Of a stretch of DNA of 64,000 bases, positions 36,888 through 46,502 are shown piece after piece. Numbering within the stretch: position 1 is the stretch's first letter; each line of letters opens with the position of its first letter. Origin of the DNA: an uncultured Sphingomonadaceae bacterium (GTDB lineage Bacteria; Pseudomonadota; Alphaproteobacteria; Sphingomonadales; Sphingomonadaceae); contig CAMYJW010000022.1 in the NCBI GenBank assembly GCA_947258815.1, positions 1-64,000 of the forward strand. The letters run 5' to 3'. The translations under genes were made by a program, and so were the position numbers. Under the pieces are notes generated by a model. That model did no database searches, was not told the origin of the DNA, and saw nothing but the letters and a program-made list of their open reading frames with translations.

Positions 36888-37949
36888 TCAGAACCCGACG
36901 CCGTCGGGCCAGTTCGGCCCGGCCAATCCCATAACCTTGAACAATGCGCCCATCTGCCCTTCGCCGATCAGCCGGTCTTTCGCGGCGTGGATGGCGTCCT
37001 TATGCTCCGGCGCATAAGCGGAAAGGCTTTCGGCGCGCATTTCAATACCCAGCTGACGCAACCAGTGGCCTTGCGTAACCGTGCCCAGCCAGCGGCACCC
37101 GCGTGACTGGACTATCGGAGCGAGCGCGGAGAAATCCACATGCGCCGTCAGATCCGCTTCGCCAGGCAGAGCCAGCGCGTCGATCTTGCGATGCTCGCGC
37201 ACGGCCTGAAGCGTCGATCCGGTTCGCGGTTCGTCATGGCCATAGTCGATCAACAGCGCCGCTCCGCCCTGTTCGACCAGCCTTCCGGCGATTTCATATG
37301 CCATCGCCGCTGCACCGGGGCAGGTTTCCAGTATCGTGCCCGGTTCGGCACTGCGTCGTGCTTCGGGCACGGCGCTGTCCATCGGCTTGTCTCCGGCGAT
37401 TGCGACAAACCGTTCGCCTTCCACCGCTATCATACGTTCGCGCCAGCCCTGTTCGGTCATCACCAGCTGGCGGACCGGCAGCGCATCGAGAAATTCGTTT
37501 CCGACGATCAGCAGCGGACCATATGGCGGGATGCTGGAAAGATCGTTGTGCCATTGCGCATTGGGAACATTCGCCAGCTGAATATCCTTGAGCGCGGTGG
37601 AGCTCTCAACCAGATGAACGCCGGGTTCCAGCCCATAGCGTTTGGCCGCGCGGATCGCATCGCGCGCCAGTGTGCCTCTGCCAGGCCCCAGTTCGACATA
37701 ATGCACCGGGGTTTCTCGCCCGGCGCGGATCCACATATCGGCCAGCCAGAGCCCGATCAGTTCGCCAAACATCTGGCTGATCTCCGGCGCGGTGACGAAA
37801 TCCCCGCCAGCCCCCAGCGGATCGCGGCCATCATAATACCGGGCGTTCGATTCGCCCATGTAATGCATCACGCTGATCGGGCCGTGGTTGGCGATCAGGC
37901 GCCGGAAGATCGCCGTCAGCGCCTCGGCAGGCTCGCCTCCCTGCATCAT
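36888..37949 (-). CDS. SAM-dependent methyltransferase, MidA/NDUFAF7-like
   Basis: A 353-residue protein of COG1565. Seen: RDPLGAGGDFVTAPEISQMFGELIGLW, the SAM-binding VHYVELGPGRGTLARD, the family-specific GNEFLDALPVRQL, and ALLIDYGHDEPRTGSTLQAVREHR near the end of the core. The mitochondrial relative NDUFAF7 methylates an arginine of a complex I subunit; the bacterial substrate is not established. The start overlaps the lgt stop (TGATG), so the two are co-translated. Confidence 0.85.
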   Translation of the reverse strand: MMQGGEPAEALTAIFRRLIANHGPISVMHYMGESNARYYDGRDPLGAGGDFVTAPEISQMFGELIGLWLADMWIRAGRETPVHYVELGPGRGTLARDAIRAAKRYGLEPGVHLVESSTALKDIQLANVPNAQWHNDLSSIPPYGPLLIVGNEFLDALPVRQLVMTEQGWRERMIAVEGERFVAIAGDKPMDSAVPEARRSAEPGTILETCPGAAAMAYEIAGRLVEQGGAALLIDYGHDEPRTGSTLQAVREHRKIDALALPGEADLTAHVDFSALAPIVQSRGCRWLGTVTQGHWLRQLGIEMRAESLSAYAPEHKDAIHAAKDRLIGEGQMGALFKVMGLAGPNWPDGVGF

Positions 37950-38806
37950 CAGTCGACGACGGGTTTGCCGCTGGCAAGTTCAGGTCGCATGAGCGCACGG
38001 ATCGTTACGAACAGGCCCAGCACGATCAGCGGTATCGTCAGCCACTGGCCCATCGACAGCCCCGTCCTTGCCGCGAATTCCATCAGTTGCGCATCAGGTT
38101 CGCGGAAAAATTCAACAACGAACCGCCCCAGCGCGATGCCGGTGGTGAATACGCCGACGAGAAGCCCTGGACGATAGCGCGCCCTGGATTTCCAGAACAG
38201 CCACAGCATGATGACGATCAGCAGAGCACCTTCAAGCGCGGCTTCGTAAAGCTGGCTTGGATGGCGCGGCAACGGCCCGGCGTCGGGAAAAACCATGGCC
38301 CACGGCAGACCGGCATCGGTCACGCGCCCCCAAAGCTCTCCATTAACGAAATTGGCCAGTCGCCCGAACAGCATCCCGAACGGCACGCACACGGCAATAT
38401 AATCCGCCACGCGCAGGAAGTTCAGCCCGCCACGCCACGATACCCAGGCCATGGCAATCAGCACGCCAACCAGCCCGCCATGGAAGCTCATCCCGCCATT
38501 CCAGACCTTGAACACTTCGGCCGGATCGCTCCAGAGTTCGGGCGCGTAGAATATCGAATAGCCCAGCCTGCCGCCAAGAATGATGCCAAGGGTGCAATAG
38601 AAAAACAGGTCGTCCGCGTGGCGCTGCGCCAGCGGGGCACCGGGCGATTTCAGCATTCGCGTCAGATGCCAGTAACCCAGAACGATCCCGGCCAGGTAGG
38701 CAAGCGAATACCACCGCAATGTGAAGAAGCCCAGCTCGATCCCCGGAGTCAGGCCAAGATCCAGCCAGTTGATCGGCGTATTTCCCGCAACGCTGGCGGC
38801 TGTCAT
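37949..38806 (-). CDS. lgt: Prolipoprotein diacylglyceryl transferase
   Basis: A 285-residue integral membrane enzyme that transfers diacylglyceryl from phosphatidylglycerol to the lipobox cysteine. Seen: LRWYSLAYLAGIVLGYW, GGRLGYSIFY, MSFHGGLVGVLIA and the Lgt signature GRLANFVNGELWGR. The C-terminal GIALGRFVVEFFREPD is also conserved. The ATG at 38806 fits family N-termini; the frame is open to 38887 and ATG 38830 is an alternative. It is the modifying enzyme for lipoproteins such as the one at 45054. Confidence 0.92.
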   Translation of the reverse strand: MTAASVAGNTPINWLDLGLTPGIELGFFTLRWYSLAYLAGIVLGYWHLTRMLKSPGAPLAQRHADDLFFYCTLGIILGGRLGYSIFYAPELWSDPAEVFKVWNGGMSFHGGLVGVLIAMAWVSWRGGLNFLRVADYIAVCVPFGMLFGRLANFVNGELWGRVTDAGLPWAMVFPDAGPLPRHPSQLYEAALEGALLIVIMLWLFWKSRARYRPGLLVGVFTTGIALGRFVVEFFREPDAQLMEFAARTGLSMGQWLTIPLIVLGLFVTIRALMRPELASGKPVVD

Positions 38807-39005
38807 CAAGAGCAAGGCATTTTCCCACATTCCCGCTGCCTGTGGCCGGACCGGCCAAAGCAGTTTCCAGTCTGCGCCTTCTGGCACAGCGCTGCCGACG
38901 ATGGTAGCAAGGAATAGCCTGTTTTCAGCGATTCTGGACGGTTTTTTGCGAAGGATCAGAGCCGTCCCCCTTCTCCTTGATCCGAAGCCGGTCTAGAAGG
39001 CCGGG

Positions 39006-41828
39006 ATGAGCGCAATCCGCATACCCAACCAGCGCGCCGTGATTGACCGGCGGGCGCTGACCGAAGATATTTCCCGGGCAATCGAAGAACATGGCACGGA
39101 CAAATGCCGCCAGCCCATCGTTGAGCTGCTGCGCACGGCGCTTGCCGATGGCCGGACTGAAATCGGCAGGCGGCTGCTGGAGAAACCCTCCGCAGGCCAC
39201 GAAGTCGCCAAGGCGCAGGCATTCCTGATCGACCAGATCGTCCGCATCGTTCACGATCATGTGATCGACAATGTCTATCCGGCGGGCAACCGCTCCACCG
39301 GAGAGCGTCTCACCGTCGTCGCCGTCGGCGGTTACGGGCGCGGCGAAATGGCGCCCCATTCGGATGTCGATATCGCGTTCATCACCCCGACAAGGGCGAC
39401 CGCCTGGTGCGAACAGGTGATCGAGGCGATCCTGTATTTCCTGTGGGATCTTGCACTGGTTGTCGGCCATTCAAGTCGGTCGCTCGACGAAATGGTCAAA
39501 ATGTGCCGCGCGGACCTGACAATCAGAACGGCAATGCTGGAAGGACGCTATGTCTGGGGCGACCAGAAGCTGTACGAGGAATCCCGACACCGCTTTCGCA
39601 AGGATGTCGTGGCGGGGACCGAGCGCGAATATATTGCCGACAAACTTGCCGAGCGCGATGAACGCCACAAACGCATGGGCGACAGCCGCTATGTCGTTGA
39701 ACCCAACGTCAAGGAGGGCAAAGGCGGCCTGCGCGATCTCCACACGCTCTACTGGATCGGGAAATATATCCACAAAGTCCGCAGTGCGCGCGAACTGGTG
39801 GATGTCGGCCTGCTCACCCCGCCGGAATTCAGATCATTTCGCAGGGCGGCGAACTTCTTCTGGGCGGTGCGCTGCCATCTGCACGACATTACCGGGCGCG
39901 CCGAAGACCGGCTGACCTTCGATCTTCAGCGCGAAATCGCCAAACGCATGCAGTTTTCCAACCGCACCGGCAAAAGCGCGGTGGAACGGTTCATGCAGTA
40001 CTTTTTCCTTCAGGCCAAAGTGGTCGGCACCCTGACGGGCGTGTTTCTGTCACAACTGGATGAACAGTTTTCCGCCCCCCGGCGGACCGGCCTGCTTGCC
40101 GGATTTCGCGCCAAGCCCCGCAAACTGAAGGGCTACAGCGTGTTCGGCGGACGCATCAAGGCACCGGCGGACGACTGGTTTCAGACCGATCCGGTCCGCC
40201 TGCTCGAAATCTTCGTGCTGGCCGATCAGGAAGGCCTTGAAATTCATCCCGAGACGATTCGTCTGATTTCACGCGATTCAGGACTGATCAAATCGGACGT
40301 TCGCAAAGACAAACGCGCCAACGCGCTGTTCATGGAATTGCTGACCAGCCGCAACGATCCTGAAACGATTTTGCGGGCACTGAACGAGGCAGGCGTCTTC
40401 GGTCGGTTCGTCCTCGAATTCGGGCGCGTCAATGCGCAGATGCAGTTCGATATGTATCACCATTTCACAGTGGATGAGCATACGATTCGCGCCATTGGCC
40501 TGCTGGCCAGAATCGAAAAGGGCGAACTGAAAGGGGATCATCCGCTCGCCCATGAAATCGTGCACAAGGTGCAATCGCGACGCGCGCTCTATGTGTCCGT
40601 GCTGTTGCATGACATCGCCAAGGGACGCGGCGGCGATCATTCCGTGCTGGGCGCGCAGATCGCCTTGAAGCTATGCCCGCGGCTGGGGCTGGATGACGAT
40701 GAGACGGAACTGGTCAGCTGGCTGGTGCGCCAGCATCTGATGCTGAGCGCAACCGCGTTCAAGCGCGATCTGTCCGACTACAAGACCATCAGCGATTTCG
40801 TCGAACTGGTGCAGTCGGTTGATCGGCTGCGGCAGCTAACACTGCTGACCATCGTCGATATCCGCGCGGTGGGGCCGGGCACCTGGAACAGCTGGAAACG
40901 ACAGCTCATCGCCGAACTTTACAATTCGGTCGAGGAACGGCTTCGCCTTGGCCATGCAGAGTATGGTCGCGACAAACGGATCGCCGCGAAAAAACAGGCG
41001 GTTACAGAACTGCTGGACAAGAAACACCGGAAGCTGGTGGAAGAGGTGGGCGATCTGTTTCCCCCCGCATACTGGATCGCTGAGCCTGACGACATCATCG
41101 CGCTTAACATCGTGCAGTTCGAGGCTGCACACGATCTGGATCACGCGCTCTCGATCCATTGCGAATTTTATCCCGCGCGCGGGGCCACGCTGATCACGAT
41201 CATCTCTGCCGATCATCCCGGCCTGTTTCATCGCATCGTTGGCGGCATTCATCTGTCCGGCGGGACGATCATCGATGCGCGGATTCACACCACCCGCAAC
41301 GGCAAGGCAGTCGATAACTTCCTTATTCAGGATCCGCTCGGACGTCCGTTCAAGGAAGACGCGCAGCTAGAACGGCTCGAGGCCGGGATCGAGAGCGCGC
41401 TGGCGAACAAGACTGAAATTCTGCCGCAGCTGGTCGCCAAACCCGATCCACGCCCCCGCGCCGATACGTTCGAAGTCCGCTCGCGCGTGATCTTCGACAA
41501 TTCCGCCTCGAACCGGTTTACCGTGGTTGAAGTCAACGCCCGTGACCGTCCGGCTCTGCTGAACCGGCTGGCTTTCGCGCTGCTTGAAGCCAAACTGATC
41601 GTCCACTCTGCGCATATCGCCACATATGGCGAACGGGCGGCCGACACATTTTACGTGACCGACCTTCTCGGCGACAAGGTCACCTCGAAAGACAGGCTGA
41701 AGGCACTGGAAAAAGCACTGCTGAAAGCCGCCAGCCAGGGATCGACGTACGCCGATCCGAACAGGAAACCCAAAGCCGGGAAATCGAAAGGCAGCGCCAG
41801 GGCAAAAACGAAAACCGAACCGGCCTGA
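39006..41828 (+). CDS. glnD: [Protein-PII] uridylyltransferase/uridylyl-removing enzyme
   Basis: A 940-residue nitrogen sensor that adds or removes UMP on PII proteins according to glutamine level. Domains in order: nucleotidyltransferase with VAVGGYGRGEMAPHSDVDIAF (about residue 105), a helical linker, an HD hydrolase domain with VLLHDIAKGRGGDHS (about residue 535), and two ACT domains starting TLITIISADHPGLFHR and FTVVEVNARDRPALLNR. The C-terminus is Lys-rich. GAAGG precedes the start. Confidence 0.96.
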   Translation: MSAIRIPNQRAVIDRRALTEDISRAIEEHGTDKCRQPIVELLRTALADGRTEIGRRLLEKPSAGHEVAKAQAFLIDQIVRIVHDHVIDNVYPAGNRSTGERLTVVAVGGYGRGEMAPHSDVDIAFITPTRATAWCEQVIEAILYFLWDLALVVGHSSRSLDEMVKMCRADLTIRTAMLEGRYVWGDQKLYEESRHRFRKDVVAGTEREYIADKLAERDERHKRMGDSRYVVEPNVKEGKGGLRDLHTLYWIGKYIHKVRSARELVDVGLLTPPEFRSFRRAANFFWAVRCHLHDITGRAEDRLTFDLQREIAKRMQFSNRTGKSAVERFMQYFFLQAKVVGTLTGVFLSQLDEQFSAPRRTGLLAGFRAKPRKLKGYSVFGGRIKAPADDWFQTDPVRLLEIFVLADQEGLEIHPETIRLISRDSGLIKSDVRKDKRANALFMELLTSRNDPETILRALNEAGVFGRFVLEFGRVNAQMQFDMYHHFTVDEHTIRAIGLLARIEKGELKGDHPLAHEIVHKVQSRRALYVSVLLHDIAKGRGGDHSVLGAQIALKLCPRLGLDDDETELVSWLVRQHLMLSATAFKRDLSDYKTISDFVELVQSVDRLRQLTLLTIVDIRAVGPGTWNSWKRQLIAELYNSVEERLRLGHAEYGRDKRIAAKKQAVTELLDKKHRKLVEEVGDLFPPAYWIAEPDDIIALNIVQFEAAHDLDHALSIHCEFYPARGATLITIISADHPGLFHRIVGGIHLSGGTIIDARIHTTRNGKAVDNFLIQDPLGRPFKEDAQLERLEAGIESALANKTEILPQLVAKPDPRPRADTFEVRSRVIFDNSASNRFTVVEVNARDRPALLNRLAFALLEAKLIVHSAHIATYGERAADTFYVTDLLGDKVTSKDRLKALEKALLKAASQGSTYADPNRKPKAGKSKGSARAKTKTEPA

Positions 41829-41868
41829 ACCGTTCGCATTCGCTCAGCGGTGCGCGCCGTTCAGGCCG
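41821..41868. terminator. Inverted repeat spanning both stop codons of glnD and gltX
   Basis: CGGCCTGAAC (41821-41830) and GTTCAGGCCG (41859-41868) are perfect 10-bp arms separated by 28 bases. The left arm contains the glnD stop and the right arm the convergent gltX stop. A shared bidirectional terminator is likely. Confidence 0.5.
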
Positions 41869-43198
41869 ATGCCGCGCGAAGCCGCTCCAGCGCGGCGTCC
41901 TTGCCGATCAAAACCAGCATCGCGGCCATATCCGGCCCGTGATCCATCCCGGTCAGCGCCTGTCGCAACGGCAGGAAAAGGTGCTTGCCCTTGCGCCCCG
42001 ATGCGTTCTTGAGCGCGCCGGTCAGCGCGCGCCAGGGTTCATCTTCCCATGCAATCGTACGCAGCGTTTCGGCAGCCTGCGCCAGATAGGCGCGATCGGT
42101 TTCGTCCAGCGCGGGCGGTTCGACAGGCCCGGTCACGATCCGCCACCATTCGCCCGCTTCATCGACATGCGAAAGGTTTGGACGCACCGCTTCCCAGCCA
42201 TCCGGTGTCATGCCTTTCGGGAGCCGGCCCGCGACATCCTCAAAAGACAGGCGATGCACGATTGCGGCGTTGATCCGGTGGAGATCGGCATCGTCGAACC
42301 TGGCGGGCGCCCGGCCAAAGCGCGAGAGATCAAAACTGGCGGCCAGCGAATCGAGATCGAGCAGGGGATCGACCGGATCGGACGTGCCCAGCCGCGCCAG
42401 AAGCGCCACCACGGCCTGCGGTTCGATTCCCGCATCCCGCAAGGCGTCCATGCCAAGTGATCCCAGCCGTTTTGACAGCTTGCCCTCTGTGCCCACCAGC
42501 AGCGCTTCATGGGCAAACCGGGGCGCATCTGCACCCAGCGCGCCAAACATCTGGATCTGCGCCGCCGTATTGGAAACGTGATCCTCTCCGCGCAGCACAT
42601 CGGTCACCCCCATGGCGATATCGTCAATCGCGCTGGGCAACATATACAGCCACGATCCGTCGCCACGCCGGATAACCGGATCGGAAATCTGCGCCGGTTC
42701 GAAATGCTGAGCCCCGCGAATGCCGTCATCCCATTCGATCGGGCGATCGCGATCGAGCAGAAAGCGCCAGTGCGGTGTTTCACCTGCCGCTTCCTTTTCC
42801 GCTCGCTGTGCCTCGCTCAGTTCCAGGGCCGCGCGGTCATAGATCGGCGGCAACCCGCGCCCGAGCAGAATCTTGCGTTTAAGATCAAGTTCCTGCGGCG
42901 TTTCATAACATGGATAGACCCGGCCACGCGCGCGCAGGCTTTCGAACCCCTGCTCGTATCGATCAAAGCGCGCAGACTGGCGTTCCTCTCCATCCGGCAC
43001 GATGCCCAGCCAGCGCAGATCGGCGCGGATTGCTTTAACAAACCGCTCTTCGCTGCGCGCACGGTCAGTATCGTCGATCCGCAACAGAAAACGCCCGCCC
43101 GTCTGCTTGGCAAGCAACCAGTTATGCAGCGCGGTGCGGATATTGCCGACGTGCAGATTGCCGGTCGGCGATGGCGCAAAACGAGTGGTGACAGTCAT
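41861..43198 (-). CDS. gltX: Glutamate-tRNA ligase
   Basis: A 445-residue class I synthetase. The HIGH motif is in RFAPSPTGNLHVGNIRTAL and the KMSKS motif in EGKLSKRLGS. It is a little shorter than standard GltX (about 470), as in the second GltX copy common in Alphaproteobacteria, which may charge tRNA-Gln or have relaxed specificity; which role applies here cannot be decided from sequence alone. It lies six bases downstream of nadE on the same strand and is probably co-transcribed with it. Confidence 0.92.
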   Translation of the reverse strand: MTVTTRFAPSPTGNLHVGNIRTALHNWLLAKQTGGRFLLRIDDTDRARSEERFVKAIRADLRWLGIVPDGEERQSARFDRYEQGFESLRARGRVYPCYETPQELDLKRKILLGRGLPPIYDRAALELSEAQRAEKEAAGETPHWRFLLDRDRPIEWDDGIRGAQHFEPAQISDPVIRRGDGSWLYMLPSAIDDIAMGVTDVLRGEDHVSNTAAQIQMFGALGADAPRFAHEALLVGTEGKLSKRLGSLGMDALRDAGIEPQAVVALLARLGTSDPVDPLLDLDSLAASFDLSRFGRAPARFDDADLHRINAAIVHRLSFEDVAGRLPKGMTPDGWEAVRPNLSHVDEAGEWWRIVTGPVEPPALDETDRAYLAQAAETLRTIAWEDEPWRALTGALKNASGRKGKHLFLPLRQALTGMDHGPDMAAMLVLIGKDAALERLRAASA

Positions 43199-43204
43199 CG
43201 CGGG

Positions 43205-44860
43205 TTACGCGCTCCGAAACGCATGCGTGATCGGATAGCGCCGGTCGCGCCCGAAATTGCGCGATCCCAGTTTGACGCCCGGCGGGGCCTGTCTGCGCTT
43301 GTATTCGGCCAGATGCAGCAGACGCTCGATCCGCACCAGAACATCATGGTCGAAACCTTCGCTGACCAGCTGCTCCACGCTCTTTTCGTGTTCAACAAGC
43401 CCCATCAGGATAGGGTCCAGCACTTCGTATGGCGGCAAAGAGTCTGAATCCTTCTGATCGGGTCGCAGCTCTGCGCTTGGCGGCTTGGTCAGAATGTTTT
43501 CGGGAATAACCGGTCCATCCGGGCCTTTCCCGAAACGCGGCTTGTTGGCATTGCGCCAGCGGCAGACATCGAACACGGTCAGCTTGTAGGCATCCTTGAG
43601 GGGATTATAGCCGCCCGCCATATCGCCATAGATCGTGGCATAACCAACGCTCATTTCGCTCTTGTTGCCGGTGGTCATCAGCATCGGGCCGAACTTGTTG
43701 GACAGCGCCATCAGCGTCACACCGCGAATACGCGACTGGATGTTTTCCTCTGTCGTATCGACGTTCGCGTCGGCAAAGCTGTCTTCCAGCATCGTATCGA
43801 ACGCAGCGACGGCGGCCTGAATCGGAATTGTCGAATAGCGGCAACCCAGCGCCTTTGCGCAATCCTCTGCATCGTCAAGGCTTTCCTGACTGGTAAACCG
43901 CGAAGGCAGCATCACACACCACACCCGGTCCGCGCCCAGCGCATCAACCGCGATGGCGGCGCAGGCCGCGCTGTCTATCCCGCCCGACAAGCCAAGAACC
44001 ACACCGGGGAACCCGTTGCTGTTCACATAGTCGCGCAGGCCCATAACCATCGCGCAATAGACTTCCTCGGGCGGCACGGCGAGCTCGAACAGTTCGCCCC
44101 GGTCACACCGCCAGCCCTGCGCCGTTTTCGTCCAGTTGGTGGTGACTTCCTGCTCTTCCCAGTCGCACATCTGCACCGCGACGTTGCCATCGCCGTTGAC
44201 CACGAAACTGGCGCCATCGAACACCAGTTCATCCTGACCGCCCACGCGGTTGAGATAGGCCATCGGCAGACCGGTATCGAATGCACGGCGCTTGGCCACA
44301 CCTTCGATACGCAGCGCATCCTTGTTAATCTCATAGGGGCTGCCATTGATGCAGATAAACAGCTCGGCGCCAAAATCCGCGAGATGGCGGCAAACATCGG
44401 GCTGCCAGATATCCTCGCAAATCGGCAGGCCGATCATCGTCCCCTTGAACACGATCGGTTCGGGCAGAGGGCCGGGCTGGAACAGCCGCATCTCATCGAA
44501 TGTGCCGTAATTGGGAAGCTCATGCTTGAAACGCACCGCGGCGATCTTGCCTCCATCCAGCAAGGCCACGCCGTTATGCAGCTCGCCATCGCGCACAAAT
44601 GCCGACCCGACGAGCATGGCAGGCCCGTCGCTGGCCGTCGCCTGCGCGAGCTTGTCCAGCTCGGCGGCGGCGCGTTCTATCAGAGCCGGCTTGAGAATCA
44701 GGTCTTCCGGCGGATATCCGATCAGCTGGAGCTCTGGAAACACGATCAGGTCGGACCCAGCCGCCCGCTCTCTGGCGGCAAGCATCGCCGCTGCGTTTCC
44801 CGCTATATCACCGACCGACTGGTTCAGCTGAGCCAGCGTTATCTTCAAAGTATCAGGCAT
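43205..44860 (-). CDS. nadE: NAD+ synthase, glutamine-dependent
   Basis: A 551-residue enzyme. The N-terminal nitrilase-like glutaminase domain starts KITLAQLNQSVGDIAGN, with FPELQLIGYPPEDL (catalytic Glu), FKHELPNYGTFDE (Lys) and the catalytic Cys in GLPICEDIW. The C-terminal synthetase has the P-loop LGLSGGIDSAACAAIAVDALG and later TGNKSEMSVGYATIYGDMAGGYNPLKD. It makes NAD+ from deamido-NAD+, the last step of biosynthesis. Confidence 0.95.
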   Translation of the reverse strand: MPDTLKITLAQLNQSVGDIAGNAAAMLAARERAAGSDLIVFPELQLIGYPPEDLILKPALIERAAAELDKLAQATASDGPAMLVGSAFVRDGELHNGVALLDGGKIAAVRFKHELPNYGTFDEMRLFQPGPLPEPIVFKGTMIGLPICEDIWQPDVCRHLADFGAELFICINGSPYEINKDALRIEGVAKRRAFDTGLPMAYLNRVGGQDELVFDGASFVVNGDGNVAVQMCDWEEQEVTTNWTKTAQGWRCDRGELFELAVPPEEVYCAMVMGLRDYVNSNGFPGVVLGLSGGIDSAACAAIAVDALGADRVWCVMLPSRFTSQESLDDAEDCAKALGCRYSTIPIQAAVAAFDTMLEDSFADANVDTTEENIQSRIRGVTLMALSNKFGPMLMTTGNKSEMSVGYATIYGDMAGGYNPLKDAYKLTVFDVCRWRNANKPRFGKGPDGPVIPENILTKPPSAELRPDQKDSDSLPPYEVLDPILMGLVEHEKSVEQLVSEGFDHDVLVRIERLLHLAEYKRRQAPPGVKLGSRNFGRDRRYPITHAFRSA

Positions 44861-44925
44861 ATCGGCGTGATGCCCACTTGATCGCGGTCATGCAAACAAA
44901 ACGTCTTCTGATCGGATTTTCGCGT

Positions 44926-44949
44926 AAAAAAACCCTCCGCAGCGGAGGG
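44926..44949 (-). terminator. Intrinsic terminator of the acidic lipoprotein gene
   Basis: On the minus strand CCCTCCGC-T-GCGGAGGG (44933-44949) is followed by seven T residues (44926-44932). It lies about 105 bases after the lipoprotein stop and ahead of nadE, which therefore has its own promoter in this 190-bp gap. Confidence 0.8.
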
Positions 44950-45053
44950 CAGACGGGGCAATGCCCATGCAAAGCTGATCGGTCAGCGCGGAAAGGCCAG
45001 GCCGATCGAGAGGTGGCCGGCCGGATCGGCACGGCCACCTCCCTGAAATCGAA

Positions 45054-45299
45054 TTACATCGCCTCTTCGGCTTCGCCTTCGGCAGCTTCTTCAGCAGCGC
45101 CCTCTTCAGCGGCACCTTCTTCGGCTGCGCCTTCTTCAGCGGCGCCTTCTTCAGTCACGGCTTCTTCGGCAACAACTTCTTCAGTCATCGCTTCAACATC
45201 TTCAGCCTGAGCTTCTTCGGTGGCTTCTTCAGCGCTGCCACATGCAGCGAGAGCCAGAGCGGCAGCCGAGGTAAACGCGGCGTAAGCAATCTTCTTCAT
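45054..45299 (-). CDS. Small acidic repeat lipoprotein
   Basis: An 81-residue protein with a lipoprotein signal peptide and lipobox LAAC (Cys20). The mature 60 residues are almost only Glu and Ala, with four tandem GAAEE pentapeptides (about residues 52-71), visible in the DNA as imperfect 15-bp repeats. No fold can be predicted. The high negative charge suggests a disordered, possibly cation-binding, envelope protein. GGGGATTTTC near the ATG is a modest ribosome binding site. Confidence 0.7.
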   Translation of the reverse strand: MKKIAYAAFTSAAALALAACGSAEEATEEAQAEDVEAMTEEVVAEEAVTEEGAAEEGAAEEGAAEEGAAEEAAEGEAEEAM

Positions 45300-45458
45300 G
45301 AAAATCCCCTTGAATTATTTGGCGCAATCTAGTGGCGCTACCATTTGCGCAGGCGCCAACGCGCAGGCAATCCTGCGCCGCAACGTTTAGACGACTGCCA
45401 GTGGCAACGCAAACACCAATAATAGTGCCGGATGTAAGGATTTGCTTAGGGTTGCGAT

Positions 45459-45480
45459 CATATAAAGAAATCTTTATGTG
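45459..45480. promoter_or_regulatory. Operator of the ArsR-methyltransferase/met operon
   Basis: CATATAAAGA and TCTTTATGTG are 10-bp arms with one mismatch, separated by AA. The dyad ends nine bases before the regulator's ATG. The ATAAAGA half site resembles operators I recall for SahR-type regulators of methionine-cycle genes. Confidence 0.65.
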
Positions 45481-45488
45481 TTATCGTC

Positions 45489-46502
45489 ATGCAATTTGAC
45501 CTGCTCCTGAGGGCCTTGTCCGACCCTACCCGGCTCCGCATTATGCGGCTTCTGGCGCACATGGAGCTTGCCGTGGGCGAACTTGCACAGGTTCTGGGGC
45601 AAAGCCAGCCCCGCGTTTCGCGCCATGTGCGTATCCTGTGCGATGCCGGACTGGCCGAACGGCGCAAGGAAGGCAGCTGGGTGTTTCTGAGAAGCAGCAT
45701 CGGAGAGGATCGGGCCCCGCCCATCGGCGCCGCCGCCGCGAAACTGCTTGCAACCGGCGAGCGGGACGATGCAGCATTCGCTGCCCAGTGCCGGGAAGAT
45801 CGCCTGCATCTGGCCGAAATTCGCGCGGCCCGCGAAGCCAGCGCCCAGTCATACTTCGCCAGCCATGCGGACGAGTGGGATACGTTGCGCGTGCTGCATT
45901 CACCTGACGAACCGGTTGAAGCGGCATTGACCAAGGCTCTGGATACTCTGGCCCAGCAAGGCTCGCTGGGAAGGCTGCTTGATGTCGGCACCGGCACTGG
46001 CCGGATGGCCGAACTGTTCGCACCGCGCGCCGAACACGTAACGGCATTCGACAAGAGCCCGGAAATGTTGCGCATCGCGCGTGCCCGCATTCAGGATCTG
46101 CCGGCCGACCGGGTTGAACTGGTTCAGGGCGATTTCGATTCGCTACCATTCCCCGACAGCGCGTTCGATACGGTGCTTTTCCATCAGGTTCTGCACTATG
46201 CGCAATCGCCACGCACCGTGCTTGCCGAAGCGGCGCGCGTCACGAAAAATGCTGGACGCATCGCGATCGTGGACTTTGCCGCCCATAATCTTGAGGAATT
46301 GCGCGCATCCCACGCACATGCCCGGCTGGGCTTTTCGGATGAGCAGATGCTTACCCTGCTTGGCGATTGCGGGTTTTCCAGCCAGCCGGCGATCGCCATT
46401 TCCGGCGCGCCGCTCACCGTCAAGATCTGGACCGCAACACGCGGGCCGGACAACCGCCCCTCCACCACGTCATCTCAATTCGAAACGGCCCCAGACTCAT
46501 GA
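45489..46502 (+). CDS. ArsR-family regulator fused to a SAM-dependent methyltransferase domain (SahR-like)
   Basis: A 337-residue fusion. Residues 1-90 form an ArsR winged helix (LLLRALSDPTRLRIMRLLAHMELAVGELAQVLGQSQPRVSRHVRILCDAGL) without a metal-binding Cys motif. Residues 145-315 form a class I methyltransferase fold with GRLLDVGTGTGRMAELFA. It heads the operon with metF and metH. SahR-type regulators of this group are reported to sense S-adenosylhomocysteine; that role is inferred here from fusion, context and operator. The 3' end overlaps metF by four bases. Confidence 0.8.
   Translation: MQFDLLLRALSDPTRLRIMRLLAHMELAVGELAQVLGQSQPRVSRHVRILCDAGLAERRKEGSWVFLRSSIGEDRAPPIGAAAAKLLATGERDDAAFAAQCREDRLHLAEIRAAREASAQSYFASHADEWDTLRVLHSPDEPVEAALTKALDTLAQQGSLGRLLDVGTGTGRMAELFAPRAEHVTAFDKSPEMLRIARARIQDLPADRVELVQGDFDSLPFPDSAFDTVLFHQVLHYAQSPRTVLAEAARVTKNAGRIAIVDFAAHNLEELRASHAHARLGFSDEQMLTLLGDCGFSSQPAIAISGAPLTVKIWTATRGPDNRPSTTSSQFETAPDS

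Noticed and set aside
44878..45210. Plus-strand frame with Ala/Ser repeats (SSAAP)
   Set aside because: It is antisense to the GAAEE-repeat lipoprotein, which has a lipobox and its own terminator.
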